Part shown: positions 52,474-61,987 of the stretch, piece after piece | Numbering within the stretch: the stretch's first letter is position 1 | Layout of the letters: each line of letters begins with the position of its first letter | Assembly (NCBI GenBank): GCA_903900025.1 | Contig: CAIULN010000020.1 | Span: 1 to 64,000 of the forward strand | DNA: 64,000 nucleotides | Reading direction: 5' to 3' | DNA from: an uncultured Methanomicrobiales archaeon | Lineage (GTDB): Archaea > Halobacteriota > Methanomicrobia > Methanomicrobiales > Methanospirillaceae | Made by a program: the position numbers and the translations under genes | Notes under the pieces: generated by a model | What the model saw: the letters and a program-made list of their open reading frames with translations, nothing else | What the model was told of the DNA's origin: nothing | Databases searched by the model: none

Positions 52474-53235
52474 TCATCCCTCATCTACCGGTATTAAATC
52501 CGGCGCATCCGGATTATATAACTTCACCACATCTCCGATGACAATAACGGCAGGTGGGATGACGCCGGCATTTTTTGCTTTTCGTGCGATGGTTGCGAGC
52601 GTGCCGGCAGTCACCCTGCGATCTTTTCGCAACCCCCGCTCGATGATTGCCACCGGTGTCTTTTTGCTCTTGCCGTTTGCGATCAGTGCATCGGCAATTT
52701 TTGGCAGATTGGCCACCCCCATCAGGATCACGATCGTGCCCCGGCTCTGCGCCAAGAGCTTCCAGTCCAGTGCCGGAGCCGGTTTGGCCGGGTCTTCATG
52801 CCCGGTCAGGATTGTCACCTGTGAGGCATACTTCCTGTGAGTGAGCGGAATACCAACCGATGCCGGGACAGCGAGCGCGCTGGAGATTCCCGGTACCATT
52901 TCGACTTTTATACCGGCTGCCCTCACGGCTTCCAGCTCCTCACCGCCCCTGCCAAACAGGAACGGATCCCCCCCTTTCAGGCGGACAACGATCTTTCCCT
53001 GTTTCGCGTGGTCGACCATCATCTGCTCGATCTCGTCCTGTTCGAGAGTATGTCTGCCGCCAAACTTCCCACAGTCAACCAGCTCTGCATGCGAAGGCAG
53101 GGAGGAAAGGATTTCGTATCCGGGCAGCTGGTCAAACAGTATAACATCTGCACCGTCAATCACTTCCCGGGCCCGCTGTGCAACGAGCCCGATGCCCCCG
53201 GGACCTGAACCCACAAGATACACTTTACCATTCAT
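52474..53235 (-). CDS. cobA: Uroporphyrinogen-III C-methyltransferase
   Basis: CobA (SUMT) methylates C2 and C7 to give precorrin-2, the branch point to siroheme, F430 and B12. The 253-residue protein has VYLVGSGPGGIGLVAQRAREVI, VVRLKGGDPFLFGRGGEE and EMVPGISSALAVPASVGIPLTHR, the complete signature. It is the plain form with no fused CysG or HemD domain. The start overlaps hemC by four bases, so the two are coupled. No hemD lies between them. Confidence 0.95.
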   Translation of the reverse strand: MNGKVYLVGSGPGGIGLVAQRAREVIDGADVILFDQLPGYEILSSLPSHAELVDCGKFGGRHTLEQDEIEQMMVDHAKQGKIVVRLKGGDPFLFGRGGEELEAVRAAGIKVEMVPGISSALAVPASVGIPLTHRKYASQVTILTGHEDPAKPAPALDWKLLAQSRGTIVILMGVANLPKIADALIANGKSKKTPVAIIERGLRKDRRVTAGTLATIARKAKNAGVIPPAVIVIGDVVKLYNPDAPDLIPVDEG

Positions 53236-54116
53236 GGAGTAATCCTCAGCGCCGCATATGCGTCATTGATCAGGTCCTGCGCACGCCCCCGCAGAATCCG
53301 CCCCTGTTCACGTGCCTTTTCGATGCTGTGCACATCGGTCTCGATGCGTTCGGTCCGTCTGCCATCAAGCGAGAGCACTTCGGCGATCAGATGACCCGCC
53401 CGGCAGTAAATGCCCAGCGGTGTGAAGCAGCCTCCACCCAGCTGTTCCATGACCCCCCGTTCAATCGCGACATCTGTCCGGGTCTGCGGGTGGTCAAGGG
53501 CTGACAGGCTTTCCATGAGCGGGGGGTCAGCCCGGCTCACAACGGCGATGGTACCCTGGTTGGGTGACGGGACAAATATGTCAGGCGGCAGGCGTTCACC
53601 AGGAATCCGGATCCCGAGGCGAATCAACCCTGCCTCGGCAAGGATAATCGCATCGTACTCCCCCGCATTCAGTTTCCTGATCCGGGTATCTATATTCCCC
53701 CTCAAATCTTTGATGGAGATGTCCGGATCGTGCCGGAGCAGTTGTGCGCGCCGTCTTGTGCTGGAGGTACCGATCACGTTCACGGCAGGAAGTGCTGAAG
53801 TATACGCAATATAATCAGCGGGCGGGTCCCGTTTCAGGACAGCAGCGGTGAACAGCCCTGACGGTCGCATGGCGGGGATGTCCTTCATGCTGTGCACCGC
53901 ACAATCGATCTCGCCGCCAAGGATCGCATCATCCAGCGCCCGGACAAAAACCCCCTGACCCCCGATCTCATGGAGCGGCACACCATTATTGGTGTCGCCC
54001 TGCGTCGTGATGACGACTTGCTCCACCCCGATCCCCATCGCCGTAAGCTTCCTGCAGACAGTATCAGCCTGTGCAAGTGCCAGCTTACTGCCCCGGGTGC
54101 CAACTTTTAACGACAT
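53232..54116 (-). CDS. hemC: Hydroxymethylbilane synthase (porphobilinogen deaminase)
   Basis: HemC polymerises four porphobilinogens into a linear tetrapyrrole. The 294-residue product has [14 protein letters not shown] at its start, [10 protein letters not shown] with the catalytic Asp, [14 protein letters not shown] and [11 protein letters not shown] (arginines for the carboxylates), and the dipyrromethane-binding Cys in GGGCFTPLG. Length is normal. The end of hemL overlaps its start by ten bases. Confidence 0.96.
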   Translation of the reverse strand: MSLKVGTRGSKLALAQADTVCRKLTAMGIGVEQVVITTQGDTNNGVPLHEIGGQGVFVRALDDAILGGEIDCAVHSMKDIPAMRPSGLFTAAVLKRDPPADYIAYTSALPAVNVIGTSSTRRRAQLLRHDPDISIKDLRGNIDTRIRKLNAGEYDAIILAEAGLIRLGIRIPGERLPPDIFVPSPNQGTIAVVSRADPPLMESLSALDHPQTRTDVAIERGVMEQLGGGCFTPLGIYCRAGHLIAEVLSLDGRRTERIETDVHSIEKAREQGRILRGRAQDLINDAYAALRITP

Positions 54117-55348
54117 GAATTGTACGCCGTAATGATTGTTTCAATATCCTGATCGGTGTGTGCCACTGACAGGAAGTTTGTCTCAAACTGCGAGGGGGGG
54201 AGAAAGATGCCCGCCTCCAGCATACGGATCCAGAACCGCTGGAACGAGAGGGTGTCGCATTCCTTCACCTCACAGTAGTTGCGCGGCGGTGTATTCCGGA
54301 AGAAATACTTGAACATCGAACCGAGCCGTACAAATGAGCCCTTGCCTCTATCTGAGAGGTTTTCTTCAATCGTACGCGTTTTTTCCTCAAGCTTATTGTA
54401 CACATGCCTGTGATCGTGTAGCCAGCGCACCGTGGCAATGCCGGCAGCAAGTGAGAGGGGGTTTCCCGAAAACGTCCCTGCCTGATACACAGGCCCTGCC
54501 GGTGCCACCAGATCCATGATTTCTCTCCTGCCAAGGAACGCACCGATGGGGAGTCCGCCTCCGATAATTTTACCCAGCGTTGTCAGATCCGGCTTCACTC
54601 CGTACTTCACCTGTGCCCCGCCGATCCCCAGCCGGTAACCGGTGATCACTTCATCAAAGATAAGCAGCACATCGTACGATTGGGTGATCGAACGGATTTC
54701 CTGCAGATAGTTTTTTTCCGGGAGGACGGGGCCGATATTGCCGAGCACCGGCTCGATAATCATAGCGGCAACATCGGAATTTTTTGAGAGCAGGGATTCG
54801 AGCACCTCCGGGTCATTATATGGGATCTGCCGCGTATGCGCAACTACATCCGCAAGCACCCCGGCGGAATCCGGAATGCCAAGTGTCGTTGCACCGGAGC
54901 CGGCTTTTACGAGAACCGCATCATGGGCACCGTGAAACCCCCCCTCGATCTTTACGATATCCCTCTTTTGAGTGAACCCCCGGGCGAGCCGGATCGCCGC
55001 CATTGTTGATTCCGAACCGCTTGAAACGAACCGGACCATGCCCATGCCTGGATGGTCAGCAGTGATTATGTTGGCAAATTCGGGTTCAATGGGAACCGGG
55101 GTCCCGTAGAGCCATCCGCTCTCGAGTTGTGCCTTAATTGCCTTTTTTATTGCCGGGTGGGTGTGACCGAGGATAAGAGGCCCATATGCCAGGCAGCAGT
55201 CAATCAGATCATATCCATCAACAGTAAAAAGGTGCGAACCGTTTGCATATGAGGTGTAAAAAGGGTAGGGTTCAATTGCACGAACCGGGCTGCTGACACC
55301 CCCGGGCATCAGCTGCCGCGCGTTCGCAAACAGCTCACTGCTTTTCAT
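54107..55348 (-). CDS. hemL: Glutamate-1-semialdehyde 2,1-aminomutase
   Basis: HemL converts glutamate semialdehyde to 5-aminolevulinate. The 413-residue PLP enzyme shows [67 protein letters not shown] and [19 protein letters not shown], in which Lys of LGKIIGGG binds PLP. I start at ATG 55348 (AGGTGG just upstream); the frame extends only five codons further. It overlaps the end of hemB. Confidence 0.96.
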   Translation of the reverse strand: MKSSELFANARQLMPGGVSSPVRAIEPYPFYTSYANGSHLFTVDGYDLIDCCLAYGPLILGHTHPAIKKAIKAQLESGWLYGTPVPIEPEFANIITADHPGMGMVRFVSSGSESTMAAIRLARGFTQKRDIVKIEGGFHGAHDAVLVKAGSGATTLGIPDSAGVLADVVAHTRQIPYNDPEVLESLLSKNSDVAAMIIEPVLGNIGPVLPEKNYLQEIRSITQSYDVLLIFDEVITGYRLGIGGAQVKYGVKPDLTTLGKIIGGGLPIGAFLGRREIMDLVAPAGPVYQAGTFSGNPLSLAAGIATVRWLHDHRHVYNKLEEKTRTIEENLSDRGKGSFVRLGSMFKYFFRNTPPRNYCEVKECDTLSFQRFWIRMLEAGIFLPPSQFETNFLSVAHTDQDIETIITAYNSCR

Positions 55349-56318
55349 CCATCCACCTCGCAACGTCCGGTGCGAAATAGGAGATGATCAGGTCGGCACC
55401 TGCCCGTTTGATTGAGATGAGGCTCTCTGTCACCGCTTCCCTCTCTTTAATCCAGCCCCGCTGCGCCGCGGCCTTGATCATCGCGTATTCTCCGCTGACC
55501 TGGTACCCGGCTACCGGCAGCCCGAGTGTTGCGATCTCTGCGAGGATGTCAAGGTAAAACCCCGCCGGTTTGACCATCAGGATATCGGCACCTTCCCCGG
55601 CATCGAGCTGGGACTCTAAAAAAGCCTCTCTTGCATTTGCCGGATTTATCTGGTAGGTTGAACGGTCACCAAAAGCGTACCCGGATTCCGCTGCTTCGCG
55701 GAAAGGACCATAGAAAGCGGAGTCAAACTTGGTTGAGTACGACATAATCAGCACCTCTTCAAGCCCCTCATCATCGAGCACAGACCGGATTGAACCGACC
55801 ATTCCGTCAAGCATGCATGAGGGGGCAACGACATCAGCTCCCGCGAGTGCATGGCTGACTGCTATACGATTCATCAGCTCAAGAGAGGGATCATTCAGCA
55901 GATCAGTACCGTAGCGCGTCTTTCCCACGATACCGCAGTGCCCGTGATCGGTATATTCGCAGGCACAGACATCGGTGATAACCGCCATCTCGGGAACGAC
56001 GCTTTTAATCGTACGCACAGCTCCCTGCACAACCCCATTGGTTTCAAAGGCTCCGGACGCAGAAGCATCCTTTTTCCTCGGGATGCCCAACAGGAGAACA
56101 GCCCGAAGACCGCAATCCCAGAGATCCTCTGCAAGTGTCCCTATTTGGTTAAGAGGATACCGCACCTGCCCGGGCATCGATGCAATTGCCCGTGTTCTCG
56201 AAAGGTTTTCGTCAACAAAAAGTGGGACAACCAAATCGGTCTTTGCAAGCTGGATCTGTTGCAGCATTGGTCGGATCGTGCGTGACCTTGACCTTCTCAT
56301 CCGGCGCGCGGGAAACAC
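55335..56318 (-). CDS. hemB: Porphobilinogen synthase
   Basis: HemB joins two aminolevulinates. The 327-residue product has [32 protein letters not shown], the Cys zinc site [46 protein letters not shown] (first Schiff-base Lys) and [10 protein letters not shown] (second). The Cys set indicates a zinc-type enzyme. The likely start is GTG 56318 behind GGTGA; ATG 56300 is the alternative. It starts the hemB-hemL-hemC-cobA block. Confidence 0.95.
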   Translation of the reverse strand: MFPARRMRRSRSRTIRPMLQQIQLAKTDLVVPLFVDENLSRTRAIASMPGQVRYPLNQIGTLAEDLWDCGLRAVLLLGIPRKKDASASGAFETNGVVQGAVRTIKSVVPEMAVITDVCACEYTDHGHCGIVGKTRYGTDLLNDPSLELMNRIAVSHALAGADVVAPSCMLDGMVGSIRSVLDDEGLEEVLIMSYSTKFDSAFYGPFREAAESGYAFGDRSTYQINPANAREAFLESQLDAGEGADILMVKPAGFYLDILAEIATLGLPVAGYQVSGEYAMIKAAAQRGWIKEREAVTESLISIKRAGADLIISYFAPDVARWMDEKQ

Positions 56319-56371
56319 ACTCAGTCACCAGCCCAAAAAGAATTCATTCTGTTAGCATTTGAGGAGCAATG

Positions 56372-57121
56372 CTATTTATTGTTTACAATGTGTGACGGGA
56401 TTTTTTCGTCGGAACAGGCGTTTTTGAGCTGATATGCCAGCTGCAGTGCACCGGTGATCAAATTGGAGAGGTCTTCCTGCGTGTAGGGGTTCTGATCAAT
56501 AAGTCCCCAGTCCTTGGTCGTGTCCTCATCGTTCTCCCCCACCCAAGACGCAATTGCATCCTCGGGAATATGGAACCCGAGCCATGACAAGAAATTGAGA
56601 AGGTTGCCGGCGACGTGCTGGACACCATCCACATGTCCGATGATAATCAGCCCCGCGACCTTGTTCTTGATCATCTCTACACCGTACCATGCGTACTGGT
56701 TCTCGATGGCATTCATCCGCTCCACAAACTTCTGCACCAGCGCCGAGTGGTTGTTCCAGCGGATGGGAGTGGCTAGGATCAGGATGTCGCTTTCGAGGAT
56801 CGCATCGTAGACGACCTGCATCTGGTCATCATCATATTTCAGGGAACTCTGACAGGGATAGGTACAGTATGCAGGATTTTCCGAGTAGTTACCCTCACAG
56901 TCATGAATGATGAGATCTTTTAACCGGATGAAGTCCGTCCTGCACCCGAATTCCCTGTATTTATCAAGCGCACGCAGGAGAAGCCGTTCCGATTTGCTCA
57001 TGCCAGGCTGCTGCCGGCTCGAACCCGAAATCCCGACGACTTTTATGGTTTTGCATTGCTCTTTTGAAAGTGGTAGAATAACATGTATTCCAAATTTCCT
57101 TCCGATCATTGGTGCAGGCAT
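56372..57121 (-). CDS. NADPH-dependent FMN reductase-like flavoprotein
   Basis: The 249-residue product has a flavodoxin-like fold with VVGISGSSRQQPGMSKSERLLLRAL (FMN phosphate loop), DILILATPIRWNNHSALVQKFVERM, and GHVDGVQHVAGNLLNFLSWLGFHIP, matching NAD(P)H-dependent FMN reductase / iron-sulfur flavoprotein relatives. The middle has DCEGNYSENPAYCTYPC with three Cys that might hold a cluster, though the usual CxxCxxCx4-7C spacing is not exact. Divergent from the DUF2769 gene. Confidence 0.83.
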   Translation of the reverse strand: MPAPMIGRKFGIHVILPLSKEQCKTIKVVGISGSSRQQPGMSKSERLLLRALDKYREFGCRTDFIRLKDLIIHDCEGNYSENPAYCTYPCQSSLKYDDDQMQVVYDAILESDILILATPIRWNNHSALVQKFVERMNAIENQYAWYGVEMIKNKVAGLIIIGHVDGVQHVAGNLLNFLSWLGFHIPEDAIASWVGENDEDTTKDWGLIDQNPYTQEDLSNLITGALQLAYQLKNACSDEKIPSHIVNNK

Positions 57122-57179
57122 GCATTAAAATATGCCTTATTTTGGATTATGTACTTATTCCAGAACAAAGGGTGGAAGC

Positions 57180-57491
57180 ATGGATACGTTTGAAGAATTC
57201 AGTCAGAAACTGGCATCGATGGAAGCAAAGGGACGGGGCAGAATGATCGCTGAGCAAAAAGATCACTGTGTATGCAGCGGCTGCCCGACCTATAATGAGT
57301 GTATGCGTGAGAAAAGCGAACTGTGCTATTGCATCCTTGGTCGCAGCCCAACATGCGCATTTGAAAAGAAAGGGTGTATATGCCCGATATGCCCGCTGAA
57401 AATGACACTGGGGCTTTCCAGATCCTATTATTGTATTAAAGGTTCAGAACAAGAGCAAAGAGTGCACACCCACTTAAAAAAAGATACCTGA
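57180..57491 (+). CDS. Cys-rich DUF2769-like protein
   Basis: The 103-residue protein contains eleven Cys in paired motifs: CVCSGCPTYNEC, ELCYC, TCAFEKKGCICPICPLK and a late YYC. This matches the DUF2769 pattern seen in methanogens. The arrangement suggests binding of metal or iron-sulfur clusters, but no function is known. The start ATG 57180 has GGTGGAAG upstream; the longer frame from 57132 is less likely. It is divergent from the flavoprotein gene, and the two may be functionally linked. Confidence 0.75.
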   Translation: MDTFEEFSQKLASMEAKGRGRMIAEQKDHCVCSGCPTYNECMREKSELCYCILGRSPTCAFEKKGCICPICPLKMTLGLSRSYYCIKGSEQEQRVHTHLKKDT

Positions 57492-57552
57492 CCTCTGAGG
57501 CGGCGGATCACATTTCTGCAGGCATATAACGGATTATGGAGGCACTAGGCAT

Positions 57553-58842
57553 TCATGCTTTTTTATTTCTCACGGAACTGTCGCAGGGTAACCGTTCACC
57601 CTGCGTGATCGCCTTTAGGAGTGCCTCTGCCGCTCTCAGGTCCCCCGCTTCGGCACTAGCGCGTATGGCAAACGTGGCATCAGTCAGTAGTTTTTTTGAA
57701 AGCACATGGGTAAGGTCATCGATGACCTCGGCAGTCTTTTCATCGGCGCTTCCCAGCCGTGCAACCGCTTTATCCCGTTCCCGGGTCCGGACCGCCTTTG
57801 CCCACGTATGCAGCGCCGCAAGGATATCATCCGCGGTTTTACGGTTCAGCTGACGGATGAAGACAACAAGTTCTTCTTCTATGAACTGCCGAGCCCGTTC
57901 AGCTTCTGCTTTCCGGTTGGTCATCGTCTGCTCATTGATTATGCGCAGGTTGTCAATGTTAAAAAGCCGCACGCCGTCAATTTTTTCTGCCCCCTCTTCG
58001 ACATCACGGGGCTGGGCGATATCGATGATGATGAGATGGCGCGGGTGCCCTTCCAGCGGCCAGCAGCGTGCCTTCATTGCTTCTTTTAATTCGTTGCAAT
58101 GGATAATCGGGTGGGGCGCGGAGGTGCAGGAGATGACGACATCTGAAAGCGTGATATAATGGTACAATTCAGAAAGCCGTACTGCCTTGCCGCCAATCTT
58201 TTCGGCAAGCACTTTTGCCCTTAAAAATGTACGGTTCGCCACGTATATTGCAGTCAGGTTTTTTGCCGCCAGCGCCTGTGCAACAAGGAGCCCCATTTCG
58301 CCACTGCCAATCACGAGGATATGTCTGCCTTCAAGACTTCCAAGCTGCGACTCGGCAAGGAGCACCGCTGCCGATCCGACTGACACCGCCCCGCGGTTGA
58401 TCTCGGTGCGCTTCCGGACTTCGATTCCCACATGCACTGCTTTATTGATACAGAGTTCAAGAAAACTGCTGCACGTCTTTGCCACCTGAGCGTCCGCAAC
58501 CGATTTTTTTAGCTGCCCGATAATCTGGTCCTCGCCAACAATCATCGAGTCCACCCCTGACGCAAGCAACAGGAGGTGGCGAAGTGCTTCGATACCTTCC
58601 TTGACAAAAAACCCGTACCGGTCCTGTTCTTCGAGAAAATCAGAGAGCGCGGCTGCATCGCCCTGCACAATCACTTCCACCCGGTTGCAGGTCTGGAGGA
58701 GCACCACACCCTTGAACCGCTCCGCGGCACGTGAGAGGAAACTGCCCTCATCGGGAAACCGGAACACCTCGAGTGCAGTTGCATTGGCCGTATGGTGGGT
58801 GATGCCGGCGATTGCGATCTGAACCGAGCCCGTCTCACTCAT
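57553..58842 (-). CDS. hemA: Glutamyl-tRNA reductase
   Basis: HemA reduces glutamyl-tRNA to glutamate semialdehyde, the first step of tetrapyrrole synthesis in archaea. The 429-residue protein has VLLQTCNRVE with the catalytic Cys, SGVDSMIVGEDQIIGQLK, VLVIGSGEMGLLVAQAL-type NADPH motif (HILVIGSGEMG), and a C-terminal dimerisation helix. Length is standard. It overlaps sirC by eight bases and is separated from hemB by the flavoprotein and DUF2769 genes. Confidence 0.95.
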   Translation of the reverse strand: MSETGSVQIAIAGITHHTANATALEVFRFPDEGSFLSRAAERFKGVVLLQTCNRVEVIVQGDAAALSDFLEEQDRYGFFVKEGIEALRHLLLLASGVDSMIVGEDQIIGQLKKSVADAQVAKTCSSFLELCINKAVHVGIEVRKRTEINRGAVSVGSAAVLLAESQLGSLEGRHILVIGSGEMGLLVAQALAAKNLTAIYVANRTFLRAKVLAEKIGGKAVRLSELYHYITLSDVVISCTSAPHPIIHCNELKEAMKARCWPLEGHPRHLIIIDIAQPRDVEEGAEKIDGVRLFNIDNLRIINEQTMTNRKAEAERARQFIEEELVVFIRQLNRKTADDILAALHTWAKAVRTRERDKAVARLGSADEKTAEVIDDLTHVLSKKLLTDATFAIRASAEAGDLRAAEALLKAITQGERLPCDSSVRNKKA

Positions 58843-59461
58843 GCAGATACCTCCGTTTCACGATCCCTTCCGCCTCCTTTCGTGAACGTGAAAGTGCTTC
58901 CCAGACACCCGGATCATGCAACACTTCCCAAAGTATTTGCCTGCGCTTCTTTTGCGATGGTTCGACAGATTTCAGTTGTTGCCGCAGGCGTTCCTGCAGG
59001 GCAATCATCTTATCCATGCCTGAGAACTTTGTCCCAAGGTGTTCTCTGATAAACCGGGATACAGCAGGGCTTTTCCCACCTGTGCTCACAGCGATCGTGT
59101 AATACTTCCCGCATAGAATTGACGGAATGATGAGGTCCCCCCGTTCACCGTCAGCGTTATTGAACAATATCCCCAAGCGCTGGCAGATTATTCCAATCCG
59201 GTTATTCTGTTTACGATCAGAGAGCGCGGCAATCCCAATGAATGACTCCTGTAATAGATCCTCGAGATCCGTGTCGGATGCACGTGCCACGTCCATTTCC
59301 GTCCGTTTAACGGGGAGTGCGGTTACCCTTTTTGAGAAGGACCGGCTGACCACCCGTACGTCTGCTTTGTGTGCAAAATATGCTGCTTTGCGGGCAGCAA
59401 CCACCCCTCCTCCAAAGATCACAATGCGTTTTGTATTCAGATCAACAAAGAGAGGAATCAT
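58835..59461 (-). CDS. Precorrin-2 dehydrogenase / sirohydrochlorin-forming (CysG N-terminal, Met8-like)
   Basis: The enzyme oxidises precorrin-2 to sirohydrochlorin with NAD, feeding siroheme, F430 and anaerobic B12 synthesis. The 208-residue product starts MIPLFVDLNTKRIVIFGGGVVAARKA, with the Gly-rich NAD loop at 17-22, and has NNADGERGDLIIPSI and the VSTGGKSPAVSRFIREHL segment, all diagnostic of the SirC/CysG-N/Met8 family. It is a stand-alone enzyme, upstream of and overlapping hemA. Confidence 0.92.
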   Translation of the reverse strand: MIPLFVDLNTKRIVIFGGGVVAARKAAYFAHKADVRVVSRSFSKRVTALPVKRTEMDVARASDTDLEDLLQESFIGIAALSDRKQNNRIGIICQRLGILFNNADGERGDLIIPSILCGKYYTIAVSTGGKSPAVSRFIREHLGTKFSGMDKMIALQERLRQQLKSVEPSQKKRRQILWEVLHDPGVWEALSRSRKEAEGIVKRRYLHE

Positions 59462-59608
59462 CTGTTCTTAGATTCGCAATTGCGTTACATTAAGGTGTTG
59501 GATTATCCACCTGAGATAAGCAATCAAAAAAACCATCACCCTGATCCGGAGAAATTAAGTCATCTATTTCCCCTTTTAGTTCAGACAATTCGCTCATTGT
59601 TTTCGGAT

Positions 59609-59630
59609 TACGATATACTTTTATTCTTTG
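59609..59630 (+). promoter_or_regulatory. TATA-like element upstream of tRNA-Gly
   Basis: The string CGATATACTTTTATTC at 59611-59626 is a plausible archaeal BRE/TATA element about 40-50 bases before the tRNA-Gly 5' end. No mapped start supports it. Confidence 0.35.
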
Positions 59631-59663
59631 AATGCCCACCATTGGAAACGCGAAGCAAACCGT

Positions 59664-59735
59664 GCGCCGATAGTGTAGTGGTTATCACTAGGCGTTGCCA
59701 ACGCCTAGACCCGGGTTCGAGTCCCGGTCGGCGCA
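59664..59735 (+). tRNA. tRNA-Gly (anticodon GCC)
   Basis: A 72-base cloverleaf is clear. The acceptor stem is GCGCCGA with TCGGCGC. The D arm contains GTGTAGTGGTTATCAC. The anticodon stem AGGCG/CGCCT has loop TTGCCAA, giving anticodon GCC. The T arm is CCGGG/CCCGG with loop TTCGAGT, and the discriminator is A59735. CCA is not encoded (TTG follows). It reads GGC and GGU glycine codons. Confidence 0.96.
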
Positions 59736-59830
59736 TTGTAAAAATTTTTCCTTTTTTTGAGAGTGTCCTCAAAAAAAAGGATGTACATTGTAAAATTCAG
59801 GAAATTTAAAAAAAAGAAGGACAGATTTTT

Positions 59831-59911
59831 TCACTTCTTCTTTGCTGCCTTCTTTGCGGCTGGTTTCTTGGCTGCGGCCTTCTTTGCCGCAGGTTTCTTT
59901 GCTGCTGCCAT
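59831..59911 (-). CDS. 26-residue Lys/Ala/Pro-rich protein (histone H1-tail-like)
   Basis: A tiny frame from ATG 59911 to TGA 59831 encodes 26 residues made only of Met, Ala, Lys and Pro in a regular pattern, AAKKPAAKKAAAKKPAAKKA and variants. That is the composition of eukaryotic H1 tails and bacterial HctA/AlgP-type DNA-binding tails. A strong GGAGGTG Shine-Dalgarno is placed eight bases upstream, and AT-rich promoter-like sequence lies beyond. The product should be very basic and unstructured, and could bind DNA or RNA. It has no partner in an operon. The good ribosome-binding site argues that it is real. Confidence 0.65.
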   Translation of the reverse strand: MAAAKKPAAKKAAAKKPAAKKAAKKK

Positions 59912-59949
59912 TACGAATCCACCTCCTGCCACATTTCGTTATTTAACTG

Positions 59950-59975
59950 ATTAATTTAATTATTTAAAATATTTG
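59950..59975 (-). promoter_or_regulatory. TATA-like element for the Lys/Ala-rich mini gene
   Basis: Read on the minus strand, ATTTTAAATAATTAAATTAA lies about 40-60 bases upstream of ATG 59911, in a good position for a TATA box followed by a short leader with the GGAGGTG site. This rests on composition and spacing only. Confidence 0.4.
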
Positions 59976-60118
59976 TGGTAAATTTATCGTATGAGTGCAA
60001 TTCCGGTTCGTTTTATTGATACATTTCCCTGATTTTCCCCATTTAAAAAAGAGGTGAGTCCGGTCTACCGGGTCATAATGATAAATAATTTATGTTGTAT
60101 CCACAAACGAAAGAGTAT

Positions 60119-60454
60119 ATGAAAAAGCCTTTTATTATCGGCGTTGCCGGAGGGATTTTTGGGCTGGTTGCAGCATTCTATATCATTGTTACCGCAACAA
60201 CAAATGAATTTACGCTATCAGGAGTTCAGGCTGCACTCTTTTCGAGTATGGGGCTGATGGGAGCCGCAATTTCATCAGGCGAAACGAAGTTTGCGGGCTG
60301 GATGCTGATATCCTCATCAGTCTGGATTCTTATCACCGCTCCCCTTGCCGGCACACTCTCCGTCATATATCTCTATGCCCCGTCCATTATCTGCCTTGGT
60401 GCTGCTGGTGTCATTGCCCTTCTTGAACGGGAACCGGAAAATCAAACCCTTTGA
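60119..60454 (+). CDS. Small polytopic membrane protein (111 aa)
   Basis: The product has four hydrophobic helices: FIIGVAGGIFGLVAAFYIIV, a segment around GVQAALFSSMGLMGAAI, GWMLISSSVWILITAPLAG and YLYAPSIICLGAAGVIALL. Short polar loops and an acidic-basic EREPENQTL tail join them. It resembles small Gly/Ala-rich membrane proteins of unknown function in archaea. ATG 60119 (MKKPF) is preferred over 60092 because it gives a usual Lys-Lys N-terminus. Function not recognised. Confidence 0.65.
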   Translation: MKKPFIIGVAGGIFGLVAAFYIIVTATTNEFTLSGVQAALFSSMGLMGAAISSGETKFAGWMLISSSVWILITAPLAGTLSVIYLYAPSIICLGAAGVIALLEREPENQTL

Positions 60455-60564
60455 TGCATACTATTTGAAACAACAGCATTTTTTTTATTCAATTTATGGT
60501 GGATTCTGCAGGGAGAACTGCTTAAAACATGCAATCCCCGGCGTTTTTTATCCTCCCAATGCAT

Positions 60565-61987
60565 ATGAATGAAGCAATGGGTCCATCCTATCTTGGCAGG
60601 ATCTTGCTGCACTGGTGTGAAAAGTGCCATGTCCCTGTTCTTGCAGAACGGTGCAATTGTGGTACTGCCACCAGAGCAGTGCCAGTGACACCCTCGGGGG
60701 ATGCCAGACGCGCATTCAAGGAAGATATTGAATCCATCAATACAATCTACATGAATCATTTTGGTGCCCCGCTCATTCCTTCGGGGCATATTGCTCTCCT
60801 GAACAAAATTCCAGGTAGAGATCGGATGGAAGAGGTTGTTGTAGGGGTAGGGATTTCAGGTTCGATCCGGTATATCCCAGAAGAGCAAAGGTGGGAACCC
60901 TACCCACGCCCGGAAGCGATTGCGCAGCTCACCCCAAAAAAAACGCTTTGTGATGGTCGATAAGGGGGTTGTCGCGCCAGTCCGTGACACGGGGGCACGT
61001 GTACTTGCACCGGGGCTGGTTTATATTGATGATGCAGTACATTGCGGTGATGAGGTATTCATCCTTTCAAAAGACGGAACGTGTGTCGGTGCCCGGAGAT
61101 CCCGAGTCGATGCGGTAACTGCACGCACCATGAAACGCGGTGGTATCATCAGGACGCGCAGGAATGTGCCCTCATCTACAATCCCGGGGCGCGCAACATG
61201 GGGAGATGCTGTCAGGGCAAACGAGGATGTACTGAACCGGGCAGAATCTGCTGCAGTCAAATTCGTACAGGAAGTTGCAGGACCCACAACCCTGCCAAAG
61301 AATGTCTCGTACTCAGATGGCAAAGACAGTCTTGCCACGCTCCTTGTGGTTTTCAAGGCAGTCGGCACAACCCCCCTGCTCTTTGCAGATACCGGAATGG
61401 AATTTCCTGAAACCTGTGCCAATGTCGACGCGGTTTCCCAGCACTATAATGCGGAAGTGGTGAGAACCTCCACTCAGAACCAGTTCTGGGAAATGGTTGA
61501 ACACGACGGTCCTCCTGCGGTTAATGCCCGCTGGTGTTGTAAAACCGGCAAACTCGATCCGGACCAGCACCTGATCCTTTCGCGCCGGGGGGAATGCCTT
61601 TCGTTTATCGGTCAGCGCAGGTATGAGTCCATAAGCCGGGCAAAGCGCAAACGAATCTGGAAAAATCCCAATGTCCGGGCGCAGCTCTGTGCTGCACCGA
61701 TTCACAACTGGACGGCGTTGCATGTGTGGCTGTACCTGATGAGGAAACTGGCCCCCAACAACACTTTGTATGAACACCGGCTTGACAGGATCGGTTGTTT
61801 CATGTGCCCTTCCAGCGATATGGCATTGATCCGGATGATTGAGAAAGACTACCCGTCTCTCTGGAGAGGGTGGTGCCAGCACCCGGAAGTGTGGCAGGAA
61901 TCCCATGGCCTCCAAAAGGAGTGGGTATGGGAGGGGCACTGGAGACACTTGGAAGTTCGAAAAAATGAAGAAAATCAAAATTGTTGA
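60565..61987 (+). pseudogene. PAPS-reductase-family protein with zinc finger and PUA domain, split by a frameshift
   Basis: Two frames make one archaeal PAPS reductase-like protein of about 473 residues. The first frame has the N-terminal zinc ribbon (LHWCEKC, RCNCG) and runs to a stop at 60963. The second carries a PUA-like domain (VMVDKGVVAP to CVGARRSRVDA), the PP-loop ATPase motif SYSDGKDSLA, WCCKTGK and CFMCPSSDMAL. Deleting one A from the A8 run at 60937-60944 gives a continuous KKRFVMVDKG. This domain order recalls the archaeal MJ0066-like proteins. Function may be sulfur or thiolation chemistry on RNA rather than sulfate reduction, given the PUA domain; that is inference. Start uncertain (ATG 60559, 60565 or 60577). 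Confidence 0.82.
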
